This document shows, piece by piece, positions 35,579 through 47,433 of a DNA stretch of 64,000 nt (its first letter is position 1; every line of letters begins with the position of its first letter). Where the stretch lies: the NCBI GenBank assembly GCA_948567375.1, contig OX419756.1, forward strand, positions 21,333,001 to 21,397,000. Direction: 5' to 3'. A program made the position numbers and the translations under genes. The notes beneath the pieces are model-generated. The model did no database searches, was not told the DNA's origin, and worked only from the letters and a program-made list of their open reading frames with translations. Source of the DNA: Lunularia cruciata. Taxonomy: Eukaryota > Streptophyta > Marchantiopsida > Lunulariales > Lunulariaceae.

Positions 35579-37754
35579 GATCGCATTAGAGGGGATCAAG
35601 ATGGAAGAGGAGAAAATCAAGGCCATTACTGATTAGCCTACTCTAAAAGATGCTACCAAAGAACGTGCATTAAATGGAACGGCCAGTTTTTATTGACGGT
35701 TCATCCACTATTATGCTCATGTGGTTGCACCATTGATTGACCTCTTGGGGAAGAACTTGAGCTTTGAGTGGAACACTAAGCACAAAGAAGCATTCCAAAA
35801 GTTGAAATATATGGTGTTTTCAAGACCCATTCTTCAACCATATGATCCTCAACTACCTTGTGTGGTTGATTTTGATGCTTTTAACTTTGCAATTAGAGTC
35901 GTGTTGCAACAAGAATTCCCAAATGGACTACATCACATTGCCTGTGTGTCTTGCCAACTAAATACAGCTGAAAGAAATTACTCTACTTGAGATTGGGAAC
36001 AACTTGCAATGGGGTATGCCACCAAGTTTTGGAGGCATTATCTCTTGGGAAAACAAATGATCATTCGAATTGATCACAAATCATTGTTGTAGACCTTATA
36101 CCTGGAACACATAAAGGGTCAACATCATTGATGGGAGGATCAACTCCAATTGTTTGACATCAAACTTGAGTACAAACCAGGTCGGTTCCATGTCATGCTT
36201 GATGCTCTATCACAACTACTTGGTGTGAAGGCTTTTCCTCTCATCACGACGGCAATCACAATGGTGTCAATTGATTCCAAGGTCCAAAATGAGTTTTGGT
36301 CATCTCTACAACAAGATCCCTTCTTCCAAATGGTACATGGTTGTTTGATAGCATATGACAAGGAGTACAATACCTTCTCCTTCAAGGAAGCCTTCTATTC
36401 CATGAGGACCGGATCTATGTTCTAGCCAAAGATGATCTCCGATTAGTGCACCTTCAAGAAGCCCATGATTTAACTATTGTTGGTTACATGGGTGTGGACA
36501 AGACCTTGAGTACCCTCCAACGAGAATGGTGGTGGTCCAATATAGCACAAGATGTTTAGGAGTTTGTTTGATTGTGTGAGAGTTACCAACGCAATAAGGC
36601 CAATAACCAGAAATTGAGTGGACTCCTTCAACCACTCCCCATTCTATCTACTCATTGGAAACATGTGAGCTTAGATCTCATCACTTCCTTGCCTAAGACA
36701 AAGCAAGGTCACACAACAATTGTGGTGTTTGTGGATCAGCTTAGTAAGCAAATCCATCTGGCACCAATAGTTTATATTGTGAATGCTCCAACCTTGGTGA
36801 AAATCTACTTTGACAATGTATTCAAACATCATGGGATGTTGTATGTACTCATCTCCGACCGTGATCCTCACTTCATTGGAAATTTTTGGCAAGCACTCTT
36901 CCAGATACTCAACACCAAGCTTGCTTTGTCCATGGCTTATCATCCTCAAACTAATGGACAAACTGAATGTGAAAATTGCACCTTGGAAGATATGCTTTGT
37001 GCCTTTGTCAACAATCACCATACCAATTGGGATGAATGTCTTGCAGTTACATAGTTTGCATACAATAATTCTAAGCAGGTAAGCATTGGATTCTCTCATT
37101 TCTTTCTTAATTTTGGCAAAGACCCACATGTTCCAGATTCCCTTCTTGCTCTTCATCCATCTCATGTCCCTCATACTTCCACCTTCTTGACCACCATCTC
37201 CCAATCCCTTCAACAAGCCAAATCTCATCTCCTTGTTGCTCAAAATAGGCACAAACAATATGTGGATCACCTTTATCATGATCTCAGAATTCAAGTTGGT
37301 GATAAAGTCATGCTCTCATCCAATAAACTCCTTCTCCCACTTGATACCCAAGTTTGTAAACTTGCCTTTAATTGGATAAGTCACCCAAATTGTCCCTCCT
37401 GTTGCTTATCAACTTGCCTTACCTTGTCATGTGTGCATCCATCTTGTCTATCATGTTTTTGAGTTGAAAACTTTTTTTCCTAACCCCTCTTCTTTTTCCT
37501 CTTGAGTCCAACCTCCTTCTCCTCCTCTCCCTATCAATGATCATGAGAAGTACAACGTTGATTGTATCCTTACGCGTTGCCACATTCATCACGGCTGTCC
37601 CCAACATACGGAGTACAAGGTCCATTAGAAAGGGTATCCCCTTCATGATGCCACATGGGAACCTCTTTCTCATCTCCAAAATGCACAACTAGCCATCCAA
37701 GAGTTTGAAGCTTCATTTGTAATGAGGACGTCATCAACTAGCGGTGGGGAAATA
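35579..37754 (+). pseudogene. A RT end, RNase H, integrase, chromodomain (decayed)
   Basis: Last part of A's pol. RNase H (CVVDFDAFNFAIRVVLQQ, about 35855-35910), integrase zinc domain relic (about 36460-36600), DDE core with LDLITS, ISDRDPHF and GQTECEN (about 36670-36970). Here the third catalytic position is Glu, unlike in D and G. GPY-type region (about 37360-37400) and a chromodomain relic ([32 protein letters not shown], about 37545-37700). Broken by many stops and several frameshifts. Purine tract GCGGTGGGGAAATA lies directly before the 3' LTR. Confidence 0.85.
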
Positions 37755-38155
37755 TGTAACAATATGGAGTTTAATGATAAAGTTAGTAGGGCTAACAAAG
37801 TAGCAAATAAGACAAATTAGCCTAGAATATTCCAAAAGTATCTTGGAAGCTTCCCAATTAGCTTAGCTTGCACCCCAAGTAAGTAGCTTCTAGAAGGAAG
37901 TTTCTAGAAGCTTCCAACTAGCTTAGCTTGCATGCCCAGTAAGCAGCTTCTAAAATGAAGCTTCTTGAGATTCTTCCCAATTAACTTGGCTTGCACTCCA
38001 AGAAAGCATCTTGAGAAGCTTCTCAAGAGCCTTGTTTGATCTCTATAAATACAAGAGCCAAAGCTCATACTAGGCAGTCAGAGTTTTCCCTCATCCAAGT
38101 GTCCCAATGTGAGCTTTTATTCTCCTATTTCTCTCTTTGGTCTTGATCTTTTACA
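37755..38155 (+). repeat. A 3' LTR
   Basis: 401 bp, TGTAACAATATGG to GATCTTTTACA, followed by the CTTGG duplication and the rest of E's 5' LTR. Contains TTCTAGAAGG and TTTCTAGAAGCTTCC heat-shock-like motifs at about 37888-37915 and CTATAAATA at about 38042-38050. Confidence 0.92.
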
Positions 38156-38160
38156 CTTGG

Positions 38161-38276
38161 AGTGTTAGCCTTGGAGGAGTATGATGGAGTTGGGGTTCTT
38201 TGCCTTCTTAGTCCATGGTGAGTTATCATAATAGCCATCAAAGGTTCATCTTGAGTGAGAGATAGGCCGGCTCACA
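38161..38276 (+). repeat. E 5' LTR, right part, and LTR end
   Basis: Continues E's LTR exactly after the CTTGG duplication and ends GGCCGGCTCACA. A TGGTTTTGTTGCC primer-site relic follows at 38281-38293, then the leader phrase shared with F and C up to 38382. Confidence 0.9.
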
Positions 38277-38382
38277 TTTTTGGTTTTGTTGCCAAGACCT
38301 CTCTAGAAGGCAAGATGATGTTTTCCGTACAATTTTATATTAGATAGAAGGAGGCTATGAGAGCTCACTTGGAGAGAACGTT

Positions 38383-41300
38383 GTCGTCGGGAAAAGGCCA
38401 GATGAGAGTGGTAAGGAGTGGTTGCAGGATTTTGAGAAGAGGAGTTGGCTGGACAGAAGCCCCAAAATGGGGTGGTTCAGCGCAAAGAATAGGTGGATAG
38501 AAACTCTATGCTCGGAGAATGAGACTGTAACAACGTCCAGGTTTGGGGGTGGAGTGTTTGTTAGCCGAGGTCTGTAAGTGAGACGAGGTCCTTCCTTTCA
38601 GATTTGGGGGGGTAGGTATCAATGCCTTGGCTGCTGTCATGAACACCAAAGTAAGCAAGCCGGAGGGCACTTTCACGTGGTGCCGAACTGCATGATGCCA
38701 TTGCAGTTGGGTGGTCATAGAGTTCTAGGAGTTTACAGCATGATCTGGGAAACATTCTCTGTTATCGGCTAGGAACGATGTAGCAGCTTGGTTTGCATTA
38801 GCTCGCACTATCCTGTGTTCATCATGGCTAATGGAGAAAGGACTGGACACCACGCGAAGAGAAAAATTTGGCATGAGGGTCCTTCGGCTAGGAGGTGCAT
38901 ATTATATACTTGGACCGGTGTAATGGGGGTTTTAGCCAAGAATGGAAGGCGGGTGGGAGATGATTATGGTGTTGTAATGAAAGTTTAGAAAGGTCCTGCG
39001 TGTAGGAGTTCAAGAACTCTAAAGGGTGGAGGCGTCGGGGTTATGGAGAAAAAAAGGGGATGATTCCTAGTGTGAGATAGAAAGGGGAGGAGCACAGAAG
39101 TATGAGTTTATGACAAGCTCATTGTTGGGGCGGGAGTCCAGAAAGGAGGTGGAAGGGACTGGGTTGATTACAAAGGGGGCTTTGCGTGTATTTCTTGGCT
39201 CTCCATCTTCATGGTGAAGGATAATTGGACTGTGCAGAAGTTTTCAGCTTCTGTACGTGGATGTACCGGTTGTGTTCAAATCCTCTCCCTGTCCACAGCA
39301 AATATGGGTTCAGATGCTCTACTGTGTTTGAACACACGGAAGTCGAATTGCTCACCGTTTAGTTGACTTTTTCTCAACATATGTCGGCTAAGAAGGATTT
39401 TGCAACAATGAGATTGAGGAGCAGGCCAGTTTGGGTCCCTATGGTTGATGAATGTGGAGGAAGTAGACAGGAACTGGGTATCGTTGGGTCTTAGATTCTA
39501 GGGTCATGCAGGAAGATCCCATCTTTCTCTCCTGGGCCGAGAGGGAAGTTGGCAAGGTTGGCAGGAGTTGAGTTTTTCACAGTGAGAAGGACTGCCAGTT
39601 TTGGGAAATGAGGAGAAGAGTTTTGGGAAAGTGCAGGGGATTTCAAGAGAAACAGTAGGGAAGTGATGGAGAAATATTGAAAGTGAGAAGAGCTGCCAAA
39701 TTTCAGGAAATCCATAGAGGAGTTTCAGAGAGAGAAAGTTGCAGAGGATTTCAAGAGAAGACAGTAGGGAAGTGATGGAGAAATATCGAAAGTGAGAAGA
39801 GCTGCCAAATTTTGGGAAATCCAGAGAGGAGTTTCAGAGAGAGAAAGTGCAGAGGATTTCAAGAAAGAACAGTAGGGTTTTTGGGAAAGTGCAGAGGATT
39901 TCGAGAGAAGACAGTAGGGAAGTGATGGAGAATTATTGAAAGTGAGAACAGCTGCCAGTTTTGGGAAAGTGCAAAGGATTTCGGGAGAAGACAGTAGGGA
40001 AGTGATGGAGAAATATCGAAAGTGAGAAGAGCTGCCAGTTTCGGGAAATGAGGAGAAGAGTTTCGGGAAAGTGCAGAGGATTTCGAGAGAAGACAGTAGG
40101 GAAGTGATGGAGAAATATCGAAAGTGAGAAGAGCTGCCAAATTTCGGGAAGTCTAGAGAGGAGTTTCAGAGAGAGAAAGTGCAGAGGATTTTGAGAAAGG
40201 ACAGCAGGGGTTTTGGGAAAAGTGCAGAGGATTTCAAGAGAAGACAGTAGGGAAGTGATGGAGAATTATCGAAAGTGAGAACAACTGCCAGTTTTGGGAA
40301 AGTGCAGAGGATTTTGGGAGAAGACAGTAGGGAAGTGATGGAGAAATATTGAAAGTGAGAAGAGCTGCCAGTTTTGGGAAATGAGGAGAAGAGTTTCGGG
40401 AAAATGCAGAGGATTTTGAGAGAAGACAGTAGGGAAGTGATGGAGAAATATCGAAAGTGAGAAGAGCTGCCAAATTTTGGGAAATCCAGAGAGGAGTTTC
40501 AGAGAGAGAAAATTGCAGAAGATTTCAAGAAAGGACAGTAGGGTTTTTGTGAAAGTGCAGAGGATTTAGAGAGAAGACAGTAGGGAAGTGATGGAGAATT
40601 ATCAAAAGTGAGAACAGCTGCCAGTTTTGGGAAAGTGCAGAGGATTTCGAGAGAAGACAATAGGGAAGTGATGGAGAATTATTGAAAGTGAGAAGAGCTG
40701 CCAGTTTTGGGAAATGAGGAGAAGAGTTTTGGGAAATTGCAGAGGATTTCAAGAGAAGACAGTAGGGAAGTGATGGAGAAATATTGAAAGTGAGAATAGC
40801 TGCCAAATTTCGGGAAATCAAGAGAGGAGTTTTAGAGAGAGAAAGTTGCAGAAGATTTTGAGAGAAGACATTAGAGTTTTGGGAAAGTGCCAGAGAAATT
40901 CTCGAGAAGAGAAGACAGAGAGTTTTGGAAAGTATTGAGAATTATTGAAAGTGAGAAGGGCAGACAGTTTGGGAAATTCTTGAGGATTTAGAGAGGGAAG
41001 TTGGCAAGGTTGGGCAGGAGTTGAGTTTTTCATAGTGAGAAGGACTGACAGTTTTTGGGAAATGCCAGAGGAGTTTCAAGAGAGAAGTTTGCAGGAACTT
41101 TCAAGAGAGACAGAGGGTGTTCAGAGGAGAAAGCATTGATGGGAGTGCTGCTGGGAGGTGAAGGAAGAAGTCCGGAGGGTGAGTCATCTTTACTGTTATC
41201 AGACAGAGTGCGTTTGAAGGCGCCAGCTGAAATGATTTCTGTCATAAATTAGTACATACATTGTATGAACTGGAGTTGGTTGGCTTTTCCAAAATTGTGA

Positions 41301-41754
41301 ACCTTGCAGCTAGAATTTTATGAATGACAAATCCTGAGAAAATGGTGTGTTTGATCTGTGACTAGCACCGAGGAATTTCCATTTTAGGAGCTCTCAGTCC
41401 ATCTATATGAATGGTTTGGTTCAGTAATCTGGGTGCTGGGTTGAGCCGAATAGAATACTATTTGTTGATCGTGAAATTCCCAGCCACTCCTACGGACCGT
41501 CAGGTCTAAAACCGTAGCAGAACCTGCATGAACCAGCCAGTTTTGCAAAGGCCAAAGACAAACACAAACCCTCGAGAAGCCCAACATCAGGAAACAAAGG
41601 AAACCCAAAATTTTACAGAGTTGAGAATTCAACACACTAGGAATAGGAAGAGAATGATAGTCTACGAGAAACTCTAAATCAACTACAATAACGGCAAACT
41701 AAGCACAAGCAGCCAGGTGCTCGGTGCACTCTCGAGGCCAAACAATTTCCCCGA
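38383..41754. mobile_element. Unclassified 3.4-kb insertion I in E
   Basis: The E leader, compared with F, is interrupted after GGAGAGAACGTT (38371-38382) and resumes with AACATTAGGGGAGGAG at 41755. The near-identical AACGTT/AACATT suggests a 5-6-bp target duplication. The insert begins GTCGTCGGGAAAAGGCC and ends GGCCAAACAATTTCCCCGAC, which are imperfect inverted ends. No transposase, gag or pol frame is seen. Base composition is richer in G and C than the surroundings. It contains the 333-bp higher-order tandem repeat at about 39597-40880. It may be a non-autonomous DNA transposon or captured DNA; superfamily unknown. Confidence 0.55.
39597..40880. repeat. 333-bp higher-order tandem repeat
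   Basis: Purine-rich array built on the phrase AAGTGATGGAGAA, which recurs at 39661, 39770, 39921, 40000, 40102, 40253, 40333, 40435, 40586, 40665 and 40768. Spacings of about 151, 79 and 102 bp repeat in that order, so the true unit is about 333 bp (39770, 40102, 40435, 40768) made of three related subunits. The array is flanked by a second pair of direct repeats (about 39540-39600 and 40990-41055, GAGGGAAGTTGGCAAGG). Long minus-strand frames here come from the 3-fold period and absence of stops; they are not taken as genes. Confidence 0.9.
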
Positions 41755-41845
41755 CAACATTAGGGGAGGAGCAGGGTGAACTTATGTTAGAGAACCAAGA
41801 CCTAATTATATACCTTGTAGTTCATTATGATGTCTTTAAGTGTGT

Positions 41846-43980
41846 TCATCCATGTGTTTGCTTTCAATTACAAGGATCTAAAGGAAGTAACCTTGGAGGA
41901 GTACAAGATTGAGGTGGAGTCACATGCAAGACCAGTCCACCAAAAGCAATGCCGCATTAGTCCACCAATATCTTTGGTTGTGAAAGAGGATATTGATAAG
42001 CTCACGGAGATTGGATTTATCATTGAGGTAGAGAATTTAGAATGAGTGTCTCCAATTGTGATTGTGAAAAAAAATGGCAAGCTTTGAGTATGTATAGATA
42101 ACCAGAAGCTAAATGTTGTAACTAAGGACTATTACCCTTTTCCATTCATTGATGAGATCTTTGAGGAGGTTGTAGGTCATGAGAGATACAATTTTGGAGA
42201 TGGTTATAGCGCGTATAACCAAATCAAGATTGCACCAGAGCATCAATAACTCACCACATTCACCACACCTTAGGAGACTTATGCTTTCAAGGTCATGCAC
42301 TCTTAGTCAATAAGACCAAGATGGGCATGATCATCCTATAGCTTATGATCATCCTATAGCTTAGTAGGTTTCAATAAAAGAGAACTACTTTTTTATGAAG
42401 AGAGAAGTGTTTGCAATGATCTTTGGTCTAAAGAAGTTTAGACACTACTTGATTGGATGGAAAGCCAACATTGTCATGGATCACAAGGCTTTGAAGTACA
42501 TCTTCAACAAGCCTAATGTGGAAGGGAGGCTAGCAAGGTGGATGATATTCTTGTATGAGTATGATAGCACCATTGAGGATAGGCAAGGGAAGAAACATGC
42601 AAATGCTGATTTTTGATAGAGATAACTAGTGAATGATTCCTTCTCGATGAGGAGCTTGTGACAATCTCAATCACTCAAGAGGTTCCAATAACATACAAGG
42701 AGATTGTGGAATTTTTTACTAGAGGTAAGTATCCAAAAGGGATGCATGCTTGGGAGAGGAAGGCCATTGCAGCAAGATCTAGACCTTACACAATGGTCAA
42801 GGATATTCTTTTTCACCAAGGAGCAGATGGTCTTTTCCAAAGTGCAATGGGTAAGGAAGAGTCTATCTTACTCATAAAGGTTTAGTGTGTCAAAGACACT
42901 TTGCAGGAAAGGTGACTTCTTTCAAGATTCTAGATGCAGGTTACCATTGGAGAGGGATTTTCAAGGATTATCTTGATTATTGCAAAACTTGTCATGTTTA
43001 TCAAGCTTTTGCTAGAAATTCTACCTCCACTTCACCACTTAGATCAATTCCATTGCTAGGACCTTTTGAAAAGTAGGGAATTGATTTTGTAGGTCCTTTG
43101 AATAGAACCCCAAGGAAAAATTGGTATATTGTGGTAGTTATTGATTATCTTACCAAGTGAGTTTAGGCTAGACCATTGAGGGACAAGAATGATGATGAAG
43201 TTGGGAGATTTCTTTATCAATATATTCTCATTAGGTTTGGGTGCCCTTTGGAGTTAGTTTTTGATAGAGGAGGAGATTTTACAAGAAACATTACCATAGA
43301 TATGCTAAAACATTTCTCTATCACATATAGAGTAACTATATCCTCTAAGCCAAATTCAAATGGCTTGGCAAAGAGAACCAATCAGACCTTGTGCATGATG
43401 TTAGCCAAAGATGGAGGGGGCTAAATGTCATTGAGACAAGATGATTCATGCAATTTTGTGGGAGTTATAGGACAAACATGAAGACTTCCACCAAATATTC
43501 TCCATTTCAATTAGTATATGGTATTGAGTCTACCTTACCTATTCACTTTGATCTTCCTACCTTCCAAACCATTCATAGGTGATTGAAGAAAGCACAAGGA
43601 AGGATGATGCAGAGAATTCAAGGAAGGATCAACTCATGGAATTGAAAGAGCAATTGGTGTGGTTTGAATGGAGCAAGCCCAAAGGAAACAAAAGGAGAAC
43701 TATGACAAAAGGCAAGACACAAAAGACAAGGCAAGAAGAAGGTGGAGCCTTTCAAAATAGGTGATTGGGTAATGTTGTTTGATTTTATTGGATTCAAAAG
43801 AGTGCAAAAGAAGTTTTTTCCTAAGTACTTTGTACCTATCATAATGGAGAAGATGTGGAGAAATTACACCTATTATCTCAAGTAGTTGGAAGGAAGACAC
43901 TTTGATAGGATTAACCATGATAAGTTGAAGATGTATCATAGAAGGGAGACCTTCACTTTAAGTACAAAGTGAAAACTTAG
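41846..43980 (+). pseudogene. E pol relic
   Basis: Starts at a point equivalent to the spacer just before reverse transcriptase in C (FNYKDLKEVTLEEYKIEVESH) and runs through RT, RNase H (KKFRHYLIGWKANIVMDHKALKY is in two segments here, about 42425-42505), and integrase (CKTCHVY at about 42985, DRGGDF at about 43265). The RT catalytic region is largely deleted between about 42300 and 42310. The third integrase catalytic position reads LAKRTN, Lys instead of Glu. Gag and protease are absent. Many stops and frameshifts; noncoding. Confidence 0.85.
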
Positions 43981-43992
43981 TTTGGGGGTAAA

Positions 43993-44660
43993 TGTAACAC
44001 CCATTTTTGCATGTGTGTGATATTGATATTTAGTTTGGTATTATAAGTACTTATTATTTATATAAAGATATAGGATGGTTCTACCTTAGTCATGATTAAC
44101 TAAAGTTAGTCATAGCTAAGATAGAGAGGATCTTATTGTAGAGGAAATAGAAAAGATGAGCACCACTATTTTGGATTCTAGTATATTGACTCGGTATTAT
44201 TCCTATGTGTTTGGCATTGAGGAAAGAGTTCTCAAGTCCACAAGCCTTTTTGTTTCAAATTCTTCTATAGTCCAAGGATAGCCCATGTGAAGGAATATTT
44301 GACTTAATGGTTGGGTCAAGATAAGACCATATGCTTAGGAGAATATTCCCATAGATATTCTTTTAGCTTTTTGCATTTATTTGACTTTTAGTCTATTAAC
44401 TTGAGTTACTCTAGTAATAAGTAACTTTGGTGTATAACTATTTTATAAGTATATAAACTAAGGGTAAGGAGGTACGGATCATCCTTTCATTTGCAACTAT
44501 CTCTCTCTCATTGATTTCTCTAGTGAGCAATGTCTTGAGTCTTGGATTGTTAACCTTGGAGGATTATGATAGAGTTGGGTTCTTTGCCTTCTTAGTCCAT
44601 TGTGCATTACCATAATAGCCATTAGAGGTTCATCCTGAGTGATAGAAAAGCTAGATCATA
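43993..44660 (+). repeat. E 3' LTR
   Basis: 668 bp, TGTAACACCC to a mutated end (GATCATA in place of GCTCACA), homologous to the C and F LTRs. Confidence 0.9.
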
Positions 44661-45845
44661 GCTCATGGTTAGCTTCTTTATGTGCTCCATGATTTCTTTC
44701 ATTATAGACTCTATGGTCAAAAGCATTTAGGCTTCCTCCTCTTCCAAGTTCATTTGTATGGCTGTCATTTACTCTTACATCTCCAACTTCACCTGGATAT
44801 GAATGAGTTCTTCTCTCTATTCTTATTGATCTTCTTTGTTAATTATTTAGTAAAAAATTTGGCAAGCTCCTTGTTGTTATGGTGGGTGATCCAATTGGTA
44901 ACTATCTTGATTTTTGGTTGCTCCAATTCCACCTTATGCGTGATTTCTTTCTCATCTCAAGCACAAAGCTATTTGTTATATTTGACTCTCTTTTTCTGAT
45001 TTTGATGTTGAAAACACACATCTTTGCATACACTCTCCTTAGATATCCATGATACTTCTCTTTTTGCACATCCTTTGCCTTACTCTACTTCTCCATTGTT
45101 TTCTTGTATTCATGATAAGTTTATTCTTTGGTCTACAATTGCTCCCAAATATTCCTAAGCTCCTCATGAGCTCTTGCCTTCTCTATGTTTATTAACTGAG
45201 CATCCAATAAAGATGGGTAACCAACTTAACATGATTTGTGATTGTCCTATCCAATTCTTGATAGTCATGAAGGATCATTTCATTTTGTGCATTACTAGTT
45301 TTATTGTGTGAATCATTTTCCACAAAAGGAGATTGTTTGTAGCCAGGCTGGTTCATGTATTCTCCTTCTCCTCACAAACCCTCCTCCCTTTGATGTACCA
45401 TAAAGAGTAGGACATGATATTCTTTGTATCCTTCCTTGTGGCTAGTGCTTGCATCTTTGGCCACCTACCTATCTCCCTCTCTTTCTTGTATATGCACTTG
45501 TGTAGACTCTTCTTCCTTAGCCATCAATCTCTTTGCAGCTTTCTCCTTCTTTTCTTGTATTTTTGTCTCCTTGGCCTTCAAGACCTCCTTCATGGGATCT
45601 TCAAAACTTTGGTCCACTTGCATATGGCCTCCATTCTTCTTCTACATCCCTTTCTTCTTTGGTCTGGATTTCATTGCTTGCTTTTGTTGTCAATGGTCCA
45701 ACCTCATTGTCATGTTTTCCTTGTATGTGGGTTGGAGAGGATACTTCTCCATCTTTTTGGGCGGGTGTTACTACCTAGGGAGGATAATTTACCATAAGAA
45801 CATTGCATTTTTTGTGTGCACATTCTCCTTTTGGGATGAATGACT
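44661..45845 (-). pseudogene. Minus-strand coiled-coil relic, third segment
   Basis: Low-copy sequence between E and F. On the minus strand, broken frames are rich in Lys, Glu and Gln with heptad character, for example KEVLKAKETKIQEKKEKAAK and AKEEESTQVHIQEREGD near 45450-45620, and IMKEIMEHIKKLTMS at about 44661-44710. The last phrase matches TWNQMIKHVEKLAK of the plus-strand copy at about 885-925, and 2629-2396 matches what follows it there. This shows that the two sides of the E nest were once continuous. Several stops and frameshifts; plus-strand frames here (such as 45414-45843) are shadows. Confidence 0.5.
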
Positions 45846-46519
45846 TGTAACACCCATTTATGCATGTGTGTGGTATTGTGATATTTAGCTTGGTATTACA
45901 AGTACTTGAGAGATATTATTTATATAGAGATAAATGATGGTTTTACATTAGTCATGATTAGCTGAAGTAAGTCATAGCTAAGATAAAGGGGACCTTACTT
46001 CAGAGGAAGTACAAAAGATGAGCACGTATTTTGGATTTTAGTGTGTTGACTTGGTATTATTCCTAGGTGTTTGGCTCTAAGGAAAGAGTTGAGAACTCTT
46101 GCGCCCTCAAGCCTTTTTGTTTTGGATTCTTCTTTAGTCCAAGGATAACCCATGTGAAGGAATCCTTGACTTAGTGGTTGGGTCAAGATAAGATCACATG
46201 CTTAGTGGAATATGCCCATGTGGATGGATATTCCTTTAAACTTTTTGACTTGACTTGACTTTTAGCCTAGTAACTTGAGTTACTCCAGTAATTAGTAACT
46301 TTGATGTGGAACTATTCCACAATTATATAAACAAGGGGTGAGGAAGTATTCATCATCCTTTCATTTGTAACTATCTCTCTAGTGAGCGATGTCTTGAGTA
46401 TTGGAGTGTTAACCTTGTATGAGTATGATGGAGTTGGGTTCTGTGCCTTCTTAGTCCATGGTGCGCTACCATAATATCCATCAGAGGTTCATCCTGAGTG
46501 AGAGACAGGCTGGCTCACA
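45846..46519 (+). repeat. F 5' LTR
   Basis: TGTAACACCC to GGCTGGCTCACA, 674 bp. TATA-like ATTATATAAAC at about 46322-46332. Confidence 0.93.
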
Positions 46520-47270
46520 TTTTTGGTTCCATTGCCTGGACCTCTTTAGAAGGCAAGGTAATGTTCCCCGTACAATTCTATATTAGACAAAAGGAGGCTA
46601 TGAGAGCTCACTTGGAGAGAACTTTAGTGGAGGAGAGGGCTGAATTTATGTTTGAGAATTTGGACCCATTTTTTTACCCTATAGTTCATTATGTTGTCTT
46701 TGAGGTGATTTTGTACATCTTAGACACTTGAGAGGATTTGGAGAGATTGTGTGAGGTGGATTGCAGATTTTGGAGATTAAGGTGATTTTGGGGAAAATCT
46801 CAAGTTTGGGATTTGGATTTGAAACTTCTACGTATGATAGCCTGGGTTATCCTTCAGTTAGCACACTTGAAATTATTGTGAGAGCTGCTATGCGCACTAG
46901 GCTAGAATTTGTGAAAGTTGATAGAATAAACTGCTCCCACAACTGCATGCTCTCTGGAAAATTGTACATAGTCTGCCATTTCTTCAATTTTTAGTGGATT
47001 GTGTTGAAAATTTCCAAGAAAATTTTAGTGCATTGTGTCCTACCTCTTGACACAACAATTAGACGGGGATCATTCTTTTGCAGTGAATTATAAGCTTTTA
47101 AAGTGAGGGGTGTGGTTTTCAGACCAATTATGAAATATGTGTGCTGAATAGAAAGGTGCCTAGGCCAAATGGCTCAATAAAAAGATCTGAAATTTTTTCA
47201 AGATGGATGCTTTGGAGTTGTGCTCAAGTGTGAAAAATTTCAGAGGACTGTGACATACTCGTTGCAAGAT

Positions 47271-47372
47271 TTGACTGACATTGTAAGGAAGGTTTAATTT
47301 TGGAGGGCTTAGATTGCATGGTTGACTGACATTGTAAGGAAGGTTTAATTTTGGAGGGCTTAGATTGCATGC
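47271..47372 (+). repeat. 51-bp tandem duplication in F leader
   Basis: The phrase starting TTGACTGACATTGTAAGG occurs at 47271 and 47322 and is otherwise identical over the unit. It is not present in the C leader, so it arose in F or its recent ancestor. Confidence 0.9.
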
Positions 47373-47433
47373 TTGAAGAGAGTGAGAGCAACAAAAAGCA
47401 TGTTTGAGTGTTTTGGACTCGTCTTGGGAACAT

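Larger units (their letters stand above)
3203..38155 (+). mobile_element. Element A: old chromodomain Ty3/gypsy element
   Basis: Inserted in E's 5' LTR with a perfect 5-bp duplication CTTGG (3198-3202 and 38156-38160). LTRs of about 400 bp (3203-3431 plus 22646-22829; 37755-38155) start TGTAACAATATGG and end CTTTTACA. The primer site at 22831-22842 matches the initiator-Met site at 11 of 12 bases. Coding sequence is in three pieces (22830-25223, 27579-27747, 35579-37754), separated by H and C; B splits the 5' LTR. It is the same family as G and D but more decayed, which fits its position as host of three later insertions. Confidence 0.9.
2630..44660 (+). mobile_element. Element E: outermost Ty3/gypsy element of the nest
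   Basis: The oldest, outermost element. Its 5' LTR is split by element A (2630-3202 and 38161-38276). A primer-site region follows at 38277-38295, then a short leader, insertion I (38383-41754), a pol relic (41846-43980) and the 3' LTR (43993-44660). LTR and pol are the same family as C and F. Gag is missing: the leader joins directly to sequence just upstream of reverse transcriptase. No clean target duplication is visible (GGTC on the left, GCTC on the right). It lies in the minus-strand coiled-coil relic, whose pieces flank it at 2629 and 44661. Confidence 0.85.

Noticed and set aside
39597-40880. Possible CRISPR-like array
   Set aside because: Units are unequal, diverged and contiguous, with no unique spacers; it is a satellite-type repeat in a plant genome.
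39491-41033. Long minus-strand frames (70-100 codons each, LPYC/HFPK-rich repeats)
   Set aside because: They are shadows of the purine-rich 333-bp repeat, whose length is a multiple of three. No start context, domain or non-repeat conservation supports a gene.
38383-41754. Insertion I as a CACTA or Mutator transposon
   Set aside because: Ends do not start CACTA, the duplication seems 5-6 bp rather than 3 or 9, and there is no transposase.
45414-45843. Plus-strand frames rich in Phe, Leu and Ser (127 and 139 codons) resembling a membrane protein
   Set aside because: They are the antisense of a Lys/Glu-rich coiled-coil relic; reversed charged codons give hydrophobic ones.
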